Shown piece by piece: positions 17,531 to 27,867 of a DNA stretch of 64,000 nucleotides. Below the pieces are notes generated by a model that saw only the letters and a program-made list of their open reading frames with translations, made no database searches and was not told the origin of the DNA. The stretch covers positions 1 to 64,000 of the forward strand of contig USJL01000007.1 in NCBI GenBank assembly GCA_900555015.1. The letters run 5' to 3'. A program made the translations under genes and the position numbers. Position 1 is the first letter of the stretch. Each line of letters starts with the position of its first letter. This DNA comes from an uncultured Oscillospiraceae bacterium. Lineage in GTDB: Bacteria > Bacillota > Clostridia > Oscillospirales > Acutalibacteraceae.

Positions 17531-18232
17531 TTATGCTTTATTTGCGATTATGCCGTATTTTATATTAATACGGTTAATTTTTTTTATAAAATCCTCTCCA
17601 AATAAAAAGAGAAACAAAGCCGTTGCCCCGCCGAAAACAGCAGAAAAAGGCACTCCTGCGGCATATATTGCCAAAACCGAAGCAAGACTGTAATCGGTTG
17701 CCATAGTTAAAACAGAGCTTAAATCTACAATTAAGCCATAAAGAGCAAAAGTTAACAAAAAGCCGACTAAAGCAAGATTTACTCTGTTTGGCTTTATTTT
17801 TTTAAATATCAAACCTGCAACAAAGCCTACCATACCCAATGCAGCCATTTGAAACGGAGTCCATATACCCTGCCCAAAAATAAAGTTTGAAACAAAAGCC
17901 GAAAATGCGCCTATTACATAACCACGCTCTGCGCCCAAACAAACTGCGCAAGCAATAACAACAGCGCCGATTGGTTTAAACTGGGGAATTAAATAAAACA
18001 CAGCCCTTGAAGCAACCGCCAATGCAATTAATATTGCAATTAGAGACATTTCACGGGCACTTGGCTTTGATTTTTCAAATCCCATAAAAAACGGCAAAGT
18101 TGAAGCGAGCAAAATAACTGCCGCCACAAAATAATATGAAGTTTTTTGAGAAAAAAACATTTGCCAAACAACTGTAAAAACACAGGCAAATATTATTAAA
18201 GCAACATATATATTTTTTTTTGTTTTACTCAT
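17531..18232 (-). CDS. ECF transporter substrate-binding (S) component, probably for cobamides
   Basis: A 233-residue, very hydrophobic membrane protein with about seven helices. It matches the ECF-type S component pattern: a repeated AREMSLIAILIALAVASRAVFYLIPQFKP segment and SNFIFGQGIWTPFQMAALGMVGFVAGL. It is the last gene of a run cobO-T-A/A'-S and overlaps the ATPase gene by eight bases; AAGGGTAG is its ribosome site. Because the cobalamin adenosyltransferase cobO is in the same run, I infer import of cobalamin or a cobinamide precursor, like the CbrT system. The substrate is not shown by the sequence alone. Confidence 0.8.
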   Translation of the reverse strand: MSKTKKNIYVALIIFACVFTVVWQMFFSQKTSYYFVAAVILLASTLPFFMGFEKSKPSAREMSLIAILIALAVASRAVFYLIPQFKPIGAVVIACAVCLGAERGYVIGAFSAFVSNFIFGQGIWTPFQMAALGMVGFVAGLIFKKIKPNRVNLALVGFLLTFALYGLIVDLSSVLTMATDYSLASVLAIYAAGVPFSAVFGGATALFLFLFGEDFIKKINRINIKYGIIANKA

Positions 18233-19712
18233 TACTACCCTTTAAATCTGCCAATGATACAGCCTTTCCGTTTGTTAAACGTGCCAGTGCCGTTGTGTAA
18301 ATACTTAAATTTGAAAAAAATTCAAAAGCAGGTGCTCCGGAAATTATATTTTTATCAAATAAAAACGAAACATAATCGGCGCAATCTGCCGCAAATTCCA
18401 AATCGTGAGTAACTAAAACAACAGTTTTGCCACGACTGCATAAATCTTTTAACATAGCGGAAAACTTATTTTTAAACACACAATCCACACTTTTTGTAGG
18501 CTCGTCCAATAAAATAACATCGGCGCCGGTCAGCACAATTTTTGCAAGAGCCAAACGCTGTTCCTCGCCGCCGCTTAAATCAAAAGGATTTCTGCCTGCA
18601 AGATTTTCCAATTCAAAATACTTAATAATTTCGGCGTTATTTTCAAGTTCCTCTGCAACAGTATCTTTTAGAAACATTGTTTTAACATTTTGAGGCATAT
18701 AGCAAACCTTGCCCTTTGACTTAACCTTGCCGCTATAACATTTAACAATGCCTGCCAAGGCTTTTAGCAATGTTGTTTTGCCGCAACCGTTTGAACCGAC
18801 AATGCAGTTAATTTTACCGCTATAGGCATTATAATTTAAATCAAAAATAACATCCGGCAAGCCTTTTCCGTAAGCAAAGGCAAGATTTTTTACCTTTAAT
18901 GCAATATCGTCAAATTTTGGAGCAAGCTGATTATCTGTGTATTCAAGCTTACCGACTTCTGACTTTGCAGATATAAAATCAACGGGCATATCTTTAAATG
19001 CACGTGTATAAGCAGGCAAAACAGACTGAAATTCATCATTATTTTCAATAAGATAAGCAGCGAATTCCGAAGGGCTTTCAAAAAGTCTTGCGTTGCCGCT
19101 TTCAAGATAAATAATCTTATTGGCAAACGGCAACAATTTTTCGCACTTATGCTCACTGATTAACACGGTTATACCCTGTTCTCTGTTTAGTTTAACAACT
19201 GTATTAATAAAGTTTTCAGCCGCAGTTGGGTCAAGCTGAGAAACAGGCTCATCAAGCACCAAAACGCTTGGATTAACTGTTACGGAAGCGGCAAGAGAAA
19301 GCATTTGCTTTGAGCCGCCTGAAAGATTTTCTGTTTTTTCGCCGAAAATTCCGTTTAAATCAAAATAGCTTGCCACCTCGGCAATTTTAAGTCCTATTTC
19401 GCCACTGCTTTTACCCTGATTTTCAAGAGGAAAAGCAAGCTCGCCGTAAACTGTATCTGTAACAATATTACTTTCAACATTTTGACCCACAAAAGAAATT
19501 TCATTTGCATTGATTTTCAAATTTCCGCTTAATTCTCCGTTAGGCGCAATTTCTTTTTTCAAAAGGCGCAAAAGAGTTGATTTACCACTGCCGGATTTGC
19601 CTAAAAACAAGCAAAAATCGCCTGCTTTTACACTTAAAGAAATTTTGTTTAACGCATTATCATTGCTCAAAGGATATTTAAAACTTAAATTTTCGATTTC
19701 AAATAAAGCCAT
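18225..19712 (-). CDS. ECF transporter energising subunit, two ATPase domains fused
   Basis: 495 residues holding two complete ABC ATPase domains in tandem. The first (1 to about 230) has GKSGSGKST, LSGGSKQ and LVLDEPVSQLDP. The second (about 265-480) has GSNGCGKTT, LSGGEEQRLALAK and LLDEPTKSVD. They correspond to EcfA and EcfA', usually two genes. They power the T component encoded upstream, with which this gene overlaps by 28 bases. GGAGG lies eight bases before the ATG. The fused arrangement commits this pair to one transporter. Confidence 0.93.
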   Translation of the reverse strand: MALFEIENLSFKYPLSNDNALNKISLSVKAGDFCLFLGKSGSGKSTLLRLLKKEIAPNGELSGNLKINANEISFVGQNVESNIVTDTVYGELAFPLENQGKSSGEIGLKIAEVASYFDLNGIFGEKTENLSGGSKQMLSLAASVTVNPSVLVLDEPVSQLDPTAAENFINTVVKLNREQGITVLISEHKCEKLLPFANKIIYLESGNARLFESPSEFAAYLIENNDEFQSVLPAYTRAFKDMPVDFISAKSEVGKLEYTDNQLAPKFDDIALKVKNLAFAYGKGLPDVIFDLNYNAYSGKINCIVGSNGCGKTTLLKALAGIVKCYSGKVKSKGKVCYMPQNVKTMFLKDTVAEELENNAEIIKYFELENLAGRNPFDLSGGEEQRLALAKIVLTGADVILLDEPTKSVDCVFKNKFSAMLKDLCSRGKTVVLVTHDLEFAADCADYVSFLFDKNIISGAPAFEFFSNLSIYTTALARLTNGKAVSLADLKGSNE

Positions 19713-20539
19713 TTTAAATCCTCCACGGCATCAATAATTACAGGAACTGCACACATAACAAAAAATAAAATGTAAAAAACATAATTTGTTTTTGAAAACA
19801 CCAACCCGTTTTCACAGGAAAAGCCGTTTATTTTAATAATTTGAGATATAATTATTAAAGAAAACAAGCAAATTAATAATGCAAGCAGCAAGCCGTCTTT
19901 ATAATTGAAAGAAAAGCGGTTATAGCTTGTGCGCTTTTTTTCACCAAATCCACGGCTTTTCATAGCGTCTGCCGTTTCTATACTTTTTTCAAGAGAAATT
20001 GATACCAATGCAGAAAATCTTGTAATTGCATTTTTTACACCTTTGATTTCTTTACCCATTCCCAGTGCCGAATCCTTTATATCTTCGGATGTTTTAACCA
20101 TTAAAGGAATGAATCGTAAAACCATTGAAAAAAGAAGTGTTAAATTAGGGGCAAAATTACCAAAAAGAGCCATAAATTTTTCACTTGTTATTACGCGGCT
20201 GTAAGACGAAAACCAAAGTATAACAGCCGACAGCATTACGCCGTTTAAAATGCCGTAAAAAAAGCATTCAAATGTAAAATCATAATCAAAAGCAGTAAAA
20301 ACAACCATACTGCCGTAATGACAAAAAATAAAATTAAACACGCCGGCAAACAAAACAAGCAAAGCTAAATACTTTAAGTTAGTAAAAGTGCTTTTGCCGG
20401 CAATTTTTAAATTATAAATAAAAGAGAGCAAAAAAGAAGAAATCAAATAAACGGGATTTTTTATGCAAACGGTTAAAATTATAATAAAAATAAAAAAGGA
20501 GAAACCAACAACAGGGTGAAATTTTGAAAATCTGTCCAT
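19685..20539 (-). CDS. ecfT: ECF transporter T component (membrane coupling subunit)
   Basis: 284 residues with N-terminal and C-terminal membrane helices around a long cytoplasmic coupling region. The coupling helices end in the Ala-Arg-Gly type signature TADAMKSRGFG, which docks into the ATPases. RFIPLMVKTSEDIKDSALGMG is the other typical helix. AGGAGG lies six bases before the ATG at 20539. The gene sits between cobO and the fused ATPase gene. Confidence 0.92.
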   Translation of the reverse strand: MDRFSKFHPVVGFSFFIFIIILTVCIKNPVYLISSFLLSFIYNLKIAGKSTFTNLKYLALLVLFAGVFNFIFCHYGSMVVFTAFDYDFTFECFFYGILNGVMLSAVILWFSSYSRVITSEKFMALFGNFAPNLTLLFSMVLRFIPLMVKTSEDIKDSALGMGKEIKGVKNAITRFSALVSISLEKSIETADAMKSRGFGEKKRTSYNRFSFNYKDGLLLALLICLFSLIIISQIIKINGFSCENGLVFSKTNYVFYILFFVMCAVPVIIDAVEDLKWLYLKSKI

Positions 20540-20553
20540 CCGGGTCCTCCTAA

Positions 20554-21036
20554 TTAAAATTCTATTCCTTTTCTTGCGGGCACGCCCCTGTCATAAGGGT
20601 GTTTTACTTTTTCAAAACGGGTAATATAATCTGCCTTATCAAACAAAGCATCATTAACGGTATGACCTGTAATGATATATTCTTTATCCGGTGAAAACAC
20701 CATTGAACTAACAAATTCATCACTTAAAAGGCTTAACACATCAAGAAATTCATCAAGCACAATCACATCGTAATCGGCACAAAAAGCCTCGTTAACGGCG
20801 TTTTTGCACCACAAAGCATATTTTTGCTTTTCATCATCTGTCATTTGGAATAAAAACGGAATTGAATTTGGGTTTTTATAAAAACAAATATCACAGTTTG
20901 CAAAACGCTCACTTGATGAATTATCTTTTAAAAATGAAACAAAAAGCACTTTTTTGCCTGCACCCAATGCACGCAATCCGCTGCCCAAAGCCGCAGTCGT
21001 TTTGCCCTTGCCGTAGCCATAATAAATTTGAATCAT
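20554..21036 (-). CDS. cobO: Cob(I)yrinic acid a,c-diamide adenosyltransferase (CobO/BtuR type)
   Basis: A 160-residue P-loop protein with GYGKGKTTAALGSGLRALG near the N-terminus, DVIVLDEFLDVLS as Walker B and TGHTVNDALFDKADYITRFEKVKHPYDRGVPARKGIEF at the end. These are the CobO/CobA/BtuR signatures. The enzyme transfers an adenosyl group from ATP to the cobalt of corrinoids. The start overlaps the mreB-like stop (ATGA). No other cobalamin-synthesis gene is nearby, so it probably adenosylates corrinoid brought in by the ECF transporter encoded downstream. Confidence 0.93.
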   Translation of the reverse strand: MIQIYYGYGKGKTTAALGSGLRALGAGKKVLFVSFLKDNSSSERFANCDICFYKNPNSIPFLFQMTDDEKQKYALWCKNAVNEAFCADYDVIVLDEFLDVLSLLSDEFVSSMVFSPDKEYIITGHTVNDALFDKADYITRFEKVKHPYDRGVPARKGIEF

Positions 21037-22061
21037 CTTATTCTTACATCCTGTTTTGTTTTAAAGCGATAGCCGTATTCATCTAATATATGCATTTTAT
21101 TAAGAGCAATCATAGTACCTTTTGCCACACACAATTCAGCCCTTGGTGCAATTGTTACATCAACACCCAAAGCATTTTTAAACATTTTGTCTACACCGTA
21201 TATAGCAGAACAGCCGCCTGTTAAAATTACAGCCTCATTTGATATATCTGCAACAAGCTGAGGTGTTGTTCTTTCAAACAAATCAACTGCTGTTTGCGTT
21301 ATAACCTCGAACAACGGCTTTAAACATTCATAAATATCGTTGCCCTTAATTTCAATGCTGTCCGGCAAGCCGGTTTGACTGTTTCTGCCTTTAACCTGCA
21401 TTATAACATCCTCTTCTCTCGGAACGGCGCATGCAATGCTGTTTTTTATATCTTCAGCCGTGCGTTTTCCCACAAGAATAGAATAATTTTCTTTTAAATA
21501 TTTAATTATTTCTTCATCGAATCTGTTGCCTGCAATTTTAAGAGTTTCATTTTGACTCATACTGCCTTGGCTTATTACAGCCATATCTGTTGTGCCGGCA
21601 CCCATATCAATAATAAACACGCCTGTAGGCAATGTTGGGTCAACACCTGCTCCGAAAGCTGCACAAAGCGGTTCTTCCACAAGGCAAACCGAACGTGCAC
21701 CTGCGGAAATCAGAACTGAAATTAACGTTCTTCTTTCAACATCTGTGCTAAGTGCAGAAACGGCGGCAACAACCCTTGGTTTAAACAAACTTTTGCCTAT
21801 AACTTTATCTACAAAAAACTTTACCATTTGATGAGCTACGGAATAATTTGCCACGGCACCGTTTTCAATAGGCTGAATTACTTCTATACCGGCAGGTTCC
21901 CTGCCTTGAAGATAATAAGCCCTTCTGCCTGCATATAAAACTTTTTCTTTATCAATATCATAAGCAACATAAGAAGGCTCATTAATAACAACGCCTTTTC
22001 CGGGAACGGATATAACTATTGAATTTGAACCTAAATCAATGCCTAAATCATAACCAAACAT
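21033..22061 (-). CDS. mreB: MreB-like actin homologue
   Basis: 342 residues of the MreB/Mbl actin family, filaments that guide cell-wall synthesis in rod-shaped cells. Motifs: DLGIDLGSNSIVI (phosphate 1), FIIDMGAGTTDMAVI (phosphate 2) and AVILTGGCSAIYGVD (adenosine). Several positions differ from typical MreB (for example SNSIVI in place of ANTLVY), so it may be a second, divergent paralogue. mreC and mreD are not nearby. AAGGG lies eight bases before the ATG; it overlaps cobO by four bases. Confidence 0.9.
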   Translation of the reverse strand: MFGYDLGIDLGSNSIVISVPGKGVVINEPSYVAYDIDKEKVLYAGRRAYYLQGREPAGIEVIQPIENGAVANYSVAHQMVKFFVDKVIGKSLFKPRVVAAVSALSTDVERRTLISVLISAGARSVCLVEEPLCAAFGAGVDPTLPTGVFIIDMGAGTTDMAVISQGSMSQNETLKIAGNRFDEEIIKYLKENYSILVGKRTAEDIKNSIACAVPREEDVIMQVKGRNSQTGLPDSIEIKGNDIYECLKPLFEVITQTAVDLFERTTPQLVADISNEAVILTGGCSAIYGVDKMFKNALGVDVTIAPRAELCVAKGTMIALNKMHILDEYGYRFKTKQDVRIR

Positions 22062-22091
22062 AATTTCAACCCTTAAAATTAATATAAATAA

Positions 22092-22120
22092 ATGTTACTT
22101 TATAAAATCATTATTGTCAA
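22092..22120 (-). promoter_or_regulatory. Internal promoter before mreB-cobO-ECF
   Basis: Minus strand TTGACA (complement of 22115-22120), 17 bases, TAACAT (complement of 22092-22097), in the final codons of recD2. Confidence 0.55.
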
Positions 22121-24317
22121 CCGTTAAAAAGTGATTTAATGCACTGTAGCGGCGGCTTTTTTTATCATTATCAACCATTGCTTTAATTGACTGTTCATTA
22201 CCAACAAGAACAATTAATTTTTTTGCTCTTGTAAGAGCAGTGTAAAATAAATTTCTGTAGGAAAGCTTTGGCGGAACAGAAAGAACAGGCATAACTACGG
22301 CATCAAATTCACTGCCTTGACTTTTATGAACCGTCATAGCGTAGGCAAGCTCTAATTCTTTTGCATTTTCAAGGGAATACATTGCTTCCCTGTCATCAAA
22401 CTTAACATTTAAAATATCGTTTGCTTTATCTATTTTTGTTAAAATTCCTATATCGCCGTTAAACACGCCTGTACCGTTCTCGGCACTTTTAAACCAAGGA
22501 ACATCATAATTGTTTTTAATTTGCATAACTTTGTCTCCCTCACGGAGAACATAGCCTTTATAACGCAATTCTTTTTTCGATTTATCCGGCGGGTTTAATT
22601 TTTGCTGAAGCAAAATATTTAAATTTTCTGTACCAACTTCTCCACGTCTTGATGGGCAAAGAACCTGAATGTCATTAAAACTGTTAAAACCGTAAAACGA
22701 CGGCAAGCGATTAACAACCAAATCACATATTTTTTTGGGAGCATTATACCTTGAATTTTCTTTCAATAAAAAGAAATCTGAATCTGCATCTTTTCGATTT
22801 AATACAGGCATTTCTCCTTTAACTACACGGTGAGCGTTTGTTACAATCAAACTTTCCATAGCCTGACGAAAAACCTTATCAAGAGATACAACGGGAATCA
22901 TGCCGCTTTGGGTTAAATCTTTAAGAACATTGCCTGCACCCACAGGCGGCAGCTGGTCTTTATCGCCCACCATTATCAAACGTGCATGAAGCGGCAACGC
23001 CTCAAGCAAACTGTCAAAAACAGTAATATCAACCATTGAAAGTTCATCAATAATAACGGCATCAACATCAAGAGGATTTTTTCTATTATATACAAAAGAC
23101 GGTTCTTCCGCACCTTCTTTATATTCAACCTCAAGCAACCTGTGAATTGTTTTGGCTTCATAGCCGGTAAGCTCCGTCATTCGTTTGGCAGCCCTGCCTG
23201 TAGGTGCAGCCAAAGCAACGTTAAATCCCCTGTTTTTCATTAAAGCAATAATACCTTTAACAGTGGTGGTTTTACCGGTACCGGGTCCGCCGGTAAGTAT
23301 AAGCAAGCCCTTGTTAACAGCTATTTCAACAGCACTTCGCTGTTTATCGTCAAACTCAATATCATTTGCTTTTTCAAATGCATAAATTTCGGCAGCGTTA
23401 ATTTCACTTTGCGCAGGAGGATATCCGACCATTATTTTAATTCTGTCTGCCACAGCTTTTTCGGCATTGTAAATTTCAGGCAAAAACAAAAATGTTTTAT
23501 CGTCTATATCTTCGGCAAACAACTGTTTTGCATTTAAAGCGGAATCAACAGCGTCTTCAACATCAGCAGAACTGCAATTTAAGTAATTTTGTGCCACTTT
23601 TTCCACAGCACTTCGAGGAACACAAGTATGACCGTTTAAAAGATTATGACGAACCGCATAAACAACCATTGCCTGACTTCTGTAATCAAAAAGCGGCGGA
23701 GTTTTAAAACCTGAAGCAATTTCATCTGCACGGTCAAATGTAAACCCTGTTGAACAAACAAAAGCATACGGATTTTCACTGATAATATCATATGCGGCAG
23801 AATGATACATATTGTAAGCGTTAAACGCTTCTCCGGGGGTTAAACCCAATTCGGTTAAGCCTGCCATAGTATCTCTTGCGGCAAATTGCTTTTTAAATTC
23901 TTCCTGTATTTTTTTTGCCTTGGTTTTGCTTATTCCGTCAACAGAAGCAAGGCGCGTAACATCATTTTCAATAACGTTAAATGAATCTGCGCCGAAAGCC
24001 TCTACAATTTTAAGAGCAGTTGCATCCCTAACACCTTTAATTATTCCGCTTGAAAGGTAACGCAATATTCCGCCAACATCTGCCGGCATAGTTCTTTCAA
24101 CGAGCTTTGCCTTAAACTGCCTGCCAAATGAAGGGTGAATAATCCATTCGCCCATAAGCAACAATTCTTCACCTTCGGCAACAGGAGGAAATTCGCCCAC
24201 AACAGTAACAACTTCGCCGTCGGAAGTTAAAACTTCCATAACAGTGAAGCCGTTATTTTCATTATAAAACGTAACATCTTCAACGGTGCACGCCAATTTT
24301 TCCTGTTCGTTTTTCAT
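22095..24317 (-). CDS. recD2: RecD2-type DNA helicase
   Basis: 740 residues. The first 200 or so hold helix-hairpin-helix-like segments (VDGISKTKAKKIQEEF). The superfamily 1B helicase core starts near 330 with GGPGTGKTTTVKG, followed by AAPTGRAAKRM, VIIDELSMVD, GDKDQLPPVGAG, and near the end AMTVHKSQGSEFDAVVMP and YTALTRAKKL. This is the RecD2/YrrC type that acts without RecBC in genome maintenance. AGG lies eight bases before the ATG, with its own promoter upstream. The gene is 33 bases before mreB and could extend that transcript. Confidence 0.95.
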   Translation of the reverse strand: MKNEQEKLACTVEDVTFYNENNGFTVMEVLTSDGEVVTVVGEFPPVAEGEELLLMGEWIIHPSFGRQFKAKLVERTMPADVGGILRYLSSGIIKGVRDATALKIVEAFGADSFNVIENDVTRLASVDGISKTKAKKIQEEFKKQFAARDTMAGLTELGLTPGEAFNAYNMYHSAAYDIISENPYAFVCSTGFTFDRADEIASGFKTPPLFDYRSQAMVVYAVRHNLLNGHTCVPRSAVEKVAQNYLNCSSADVEDAVDSALNAKQLFAEDIDDKTFLFLPEIYNAEKAVADRIKIMVGYPPAQSEINAAEIYAFEKANDIEFDDKQRSAVEIAVNKGLLILTGGPGTGKTTTVKGIIALMKNRGFNVALAAPTGRAAKRMTELTGYEAKTIHRLLEVEYKEGAEEPSFVYNRKNPLDVDAVIIDELSMVDITVFDSLLEALPLHARLIMVGDKDQLPPVGAGNVLKDLTQSGMIPVVSLDKVFRQAMESLIVTNAHRVVKGEMPVLNRKDADSDFFLLKENSRYNAPKKICDLVVNRLPSFYGFNSFNDIQVLCPSRRGEVGTENLNILLQQKLNPPDKSKKELRYKGYVLREGDKVMQIKNNYDVPWFKSAENGTGVFNGDIGILTKIDKANDILNVKFDDREAMYSLENAKELELAYAMTVHKSQGSEFDAVVMPVLSVPPKLSYRNLFYTALTRAKKLIVLVGNEQSIKAMVDNDKKSRRYSALNHFLTVDNNDFIK

Positions 24318-24347
24318 AGCAAATACCTGTTAAAAATTGATAAATAC

Positions 24348-24376
24348 AGTATAACACAAATTATAATTCTTCTCAA
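24348..24376 (-). promoter_or_regulatory. Promoter of recD2
   Basis: Minus strand TTGAGA (complement of 24371-24376), 17 bases, TATACT (complement of 24348-24353). Confidence 0.75.
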
Positions 24377-24395
24377 CAACAAGAGGGCACAAAAG

Positions 24396-24430
24396 GCAAA
24401 AAAAGAGCAAGTCCCGAAAGACTTGCTCTA
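24396..24430 (-). terminator. Terminator of tuf
   Basis: Minus-strand stem AGAGCAAGTC (complement of 24420-24429) and GACTTGCTCT (complement of 24404-24413), six-base loop, then a run of seven T. Confidence 0.9.
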
Positions 24431-24451
24431 AAATAATCAGTAATTCAGAAA

Positions 24452-25645
24452 TTACTCGTTGATAGCTGTAACAACGCCTGAACCAACTGTTCTACCGCCT
24501 TCACGGATAGCGAAACGAAGACCTTCTTCGATAGCGATAGGAGTGATAAGTTCAACGTTCATAACAACGTTATCGCCAGGCATACACATTTCTGTTCCTT
24601 CAGGAAGAGTGATAACACCTGTAACGTCTGTTGTTCTGAAGTAGAACTGAGGACGATAGTTATTGAAGAAAGGAGTATGACGACCGCCTTCATCCTTGCT
24701 CAATACGTATACTTGACCAGCGAATTTTGTGTGTGGGTGAATTGAACCCGGTTTAGCAAGAACTTGACCACGTTCAATGTCTGATCTCTGAACACCACGA
24801 AGAAGACAACCGATGTTGTCGCCGGCTTCAGCATAATCAAGAAGTTTACGGAACATTTCAATACCTGTGCAAACTGTCTTGTCGATTTCATCTTTAAGAC
24901 CAACGATTTCGATTTCTTCACCCATGTTAAGCCTACCACGTTCTACACGGCCTGTAGCAACAGTACCACGACCTGTGATTGTGAATACGTCTTCAACAGG
25001 CATAAGGAAAGGAAGGTCAGCTTTACGGTCAGGTGTTGGGATGTATTCGTCAACAGCGTCCATAAGTTCCTGGATGCAAGCACAAGCAGGATCATCATTT
25101 GAAGAAGCCTCAAGAGCTTTAAGAGCAGAACCCTTAATGATTGGGCATTCATCATCAAATTCATATTCAGCAAGTGTTTCACGAATTTCCATTTCAACGA
25201 GTTCAAGAAGTTCTTCATCGTCAACCTGGTCGCACTTATTCATAAATACGATGATTGCAGGAACGCCTACCTGACGAGCAAGAAGCAAATGTTCCTTTGT
25301 TTGAGCCATAGGACCGTCAGTAGCAGCGATAACAAGGATAGCACCGTCCATCTGAGCAGCACCTGTGATCATGTTTTTGATATAGTCAGCGTGGCCCGGG
25401 CAGTCAACGTGAGCATAGTGACGCTTTTCTGTTTCATATTCAACGTGAGCTGTGTTGATTGTGATACCACGTTCTCTCTCTTCAGGAGCCTTATCGATAT
25501 CAGCATAGTCCTCAAACTTAGCAAAGCCTTTGTTTGCAAGGTACTTTGTGATAGCAGCTGTAAGAGTTGTTTTACCGTGGTCAACGTGACCGATTGTACC
25601 AATGTTTACATGTGGCTTGGTACGATTAAAATGTTCTTTTGCCAT
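24452..25645 (-). CDS. tuf: Elongation factor Tu
   Basis: Delivers aminoacyl-tRNA to the ribosome. 397 residues with GTPase motifs [16 protein letters not shown] and NKCD, followed by two beta-barrel domains ending in [15 protein letters not shown]. Full length and canonical. AAGGAGG precedes the ATG. It follows fusA but has its own strong promoter and terminator, suiting its high demand. Confidence 0.99.
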   Translation of the reverse strand: MAKEHFNRTKPHVNIGTIGHVDHGKTTLTAAITKYLANKGFAKFEDYADIDKAPEERERGITINTAHVEYETEKRHYAHVDCPGHADYIKNMITGAAQMDGAILVIAATDGPMAQTKEHLLLARQVGVPAIIVFMNKCDQVDDEELLELVEMEIRETLAEYEFDDECPIIKGSALKALEASSNDDPACACIQELMDAVDEYIPTPDRKADLPFLMPVEDVFTITGRGTVATGRVERGRLNMGEEIEIVGLKDEIDKTVCTGIEMFRKLLDYAEAGDNIGCLLRGVQRSDIERGQVLAKPGSIHPHTKFAGQVYVLSKDEGGRHTPFFNNYRPQFYFRTTDVTGVITLPEGTEMCMPGDNVVMNVELITPIAIEEGLRFAIREGGRTVGSGVVTAINE

Positions 25646-25690
25646 TGGAATTTCCTCCTTAAAATTTTCAATAGTAAAATTGTTAATGTT

Positions 25691-25719
25691 ATTTTAGCAA
25701 AGCACAGATAAAATATCAA
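25691..25719 (-). promoter_or_regulatory. Promoter of tuf
   Basis: Minus strand TTGATA (complement of 25714-25719), 17 bases, TAAAAT (complement of 25691-25696), in the 101-base gap between fusA and tuf. Confidence 0.65.
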
Positions 25720-25746
25720 GTGCTTTTATAAAATTAATAATTTAAA

Positions 25747-27840
25747 TTAGTCCTTTTTAGCTCTGTCAGCAATAATGCTTTCAGAAATTGACTTAGGAAC
25801 TGGTTCGTAGCCGTCCGGTTCCATTGTGTATTGACCTCTGCCCTGAGTTTTAGAACGAAGATCGTTAACATAACCGAACATTTCTGAAAGAGGAACACGA
25901 GCATTGATTTGCTTTGCACCTGTTCTGTCTTCCATACCCTGGATTTGACCACGACGAGAGTTAAGGTCGCCGATAACATCACCCATGTAATCTTCAGGAA
26001 CAATAACAGTTACCTTCATCATAGGTTCAAGAATAATCGGGTTAGCCTTCTTTGCAGCATCTTTGAATGCCATAGAACCGGCAATCTTAAATGCCATTTC
26101 AGAAGAGTCGACTTCATGATAAGATCCATCATAAAGTTCAACCTTAATGTCTACCATTGGGTAGCCTGCAAGGATACCGCTCTTCATAGCGCCTTGGATA
26201 CCTGCATCTACAGCCGGAATGTATTCCTTAGGAATAGCACCGCCGACAACAGAGTTAACAAATTCGTAACCCTTGCCGATTCCGTTTTCATCAAGGTTAG
26301 GAGACATACGGATTTTAACATGACCGTACTGACCTGAACCACCTGACTGACGCTTATATTTAGTATCGGACATAGATTCCTGCTGGATTGTTTCTTTATA
26401 AGCAACCTGAGGAGCACCTACGTTAGCCTCTACCTTAAATTCACGAAGCATACGGTCTACAATGATTTCAAGGTGAAGTTCACCCATACCTGCAATGATT
26501 GTTTGACCGGTTTCTTCATCTGTATAAGCCTTGAATGTTGGGTCTTCTTCTGCAAGTTTTGCAAGAGCAATACCCATCTTTTCCTGGCCTGCCTTTGTTT
26601 TAGGCTCAATAGCAACACGGATAACAGGTTCAGGGAAGTTCATAGATTCAAGAATGATTGGGTGATCTTCATCGCAAAGAGTATCACCTGTTGTTGTATC
26701 CTTCAAACCAACTGCAGCGGCAATATCGCCTGCGTAAACAGTTTCAATATCTTCTCTGTGGTTAGCATGCATTTGAAGAATACGGCCCATTCTTTCTCTG
26801 TGGCCCTTAACTGAGTTATAAACCTGTGTGCCGGCATTAAGTGTACCTGAATATACACGGAAGAAGCAAATCTTACCAACAAATGGGTCTGTAGCAATTT
26901 TAAATGCAAGAGCTGCAAACGGTTCATCATCTGATGAATGACGAGCTTCCTCTTCATCTGTATCAGGATTAATACCTTTAATAGATTCAACATCTGTAGG
27001 AGCAGGCATATAATCTACGATAGCATCAAGAAGAGGCTGAACGCCCTTGTTTCTGTAAGAAGTACCGCAAGTGATTGGAACCATTTGACCTTCACATGTT
27101 GCTTTTCTGATTGTTTTTTTGATTTCTGCTTCGGTAAGTTCTTCACCCTCGAAGTATTTTTCCATAAGAGCTTCATCTTGTTCTGCAACAGCTTCGATGA
27201 GTTCATCATGGTATTTTTGAGCAAGTTCCTTCATATCTTCAGGAATTTCTTCACGACGAATATCGTTACCCAAGTCATCGTAGTAAATTTCTGCATCCAT
27301 AGCAATAAGGTCTACGATGCCTCTGAAGGTATCTTCTGCGCCGATAGGAAGCTGAATCGGAACTGCATTACATTTAAATCTTTCTTTTACCATGTTAAGA
27401 ACATTATAGAAATCAGCACCCATAATATCCATTTTATTAACGTAAATCATACGTGGTACATGGTAATCGTCTGCCTGACGCCATACGGTTTCAGACTGTG
27501 GTTCTACACCGCCTTTTGCGCAAAGAACGGTAACAGAACCGTCAAGAACACGAAGTGAACGTTGAACTTCAACAGTAAAGTCTACGTGTCCCGGGGTATC
27601 AATAATATTAATTCTATGTTTCTTCCAGAAGCATGTTGTAGCAGCAGAGGTGATTGTAATACCTCTTTCCTGTTCTTGCTCCATCCAGTCCATAGTAGCG
27701 GCACCATCATGTGTTTCACCGATTTTATGGTTAATACCGGTGTAATAAAGGATACGCTCGGTAGTTGTTGTTTTACCTGCGTCGATGTGCGCCATGATAC
27801 CAATATTTCTTGTCATTTCAAGAGATACTTTTCTTGGCAT
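25747..27840 (-). CDS. fusA: Elongation factor G
   Basis: Translocation GTPase of 697 residues. GTPase motifs [23 protein letters not shown] and NKMD; the middle and C-terminal domains carry [24 protein letters not shown] and [13 protein letters not shown]. Intact and canonical. AGGAGG precedes the ATG. The gene lies 27 bases after rpsG in the str-type operon. Confidence 0.98.
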   Translation of the reverse strand: MPRKVSLEMTRNIGIMAHIDAGKTTTTERILYYTGINHKIGETHDGAATMDWMEQEQERGITITSAATTCFWKKHRINIIDTPGHVDFTVEVQRSLRVLDGSVTVLCAKGGVEPQSETVWRQADDYHVPRMIYVNKMDIMGADFYNVLNMVKERFKCNAVPIQLPIGAEDTFRGIVDLIAMDAEIYYDDLGNDIRREEIPEDMKELAQKYHDELIEAVAEQDEALMEKYFEGEELTEAEIKKTIRKATCEGQMVPITCGTSYRNKGVQPLLDAIVDYMPAPTDVESIKGINPDTDEEEARHSSDDEPFAALAFKIATDPFVGKICFFRVYSGTLNAGTQVYNSVKGHRERMGRILQMHANHREDIETVYAGDIAAAVGLKDTTTGDTLCDEDHPIILESMNFPEPVIRVAIEPKTKAGQEKMGIALAKLAEEDPTFKAYTDEETGQTIIAGMGELHLEIIVDRMLREFKVEANVGAPQVAYKETIQQESMSDTKYKRQSGGSGQYGHVKIRMSPNLDENGIGKGYEFVNSVVGGAIPKEYIPAVDAGIQGAMKSGILAGYPMVDIKVELYDGSYHEVDSSEMAFKIAGSMAFKDAAKKANPIILEPMMKVTVIVPEDYMGDVIGDLNSRRGQIQGMEDRTGAKQINARVPLSEMFGYVNDLRSKTQGRGQYTMEPDGYEPVPKSISESIIADRAKKD

Positions 27841-27867
27841 AATATCCTCCTAAAAACTTTAAACGGA

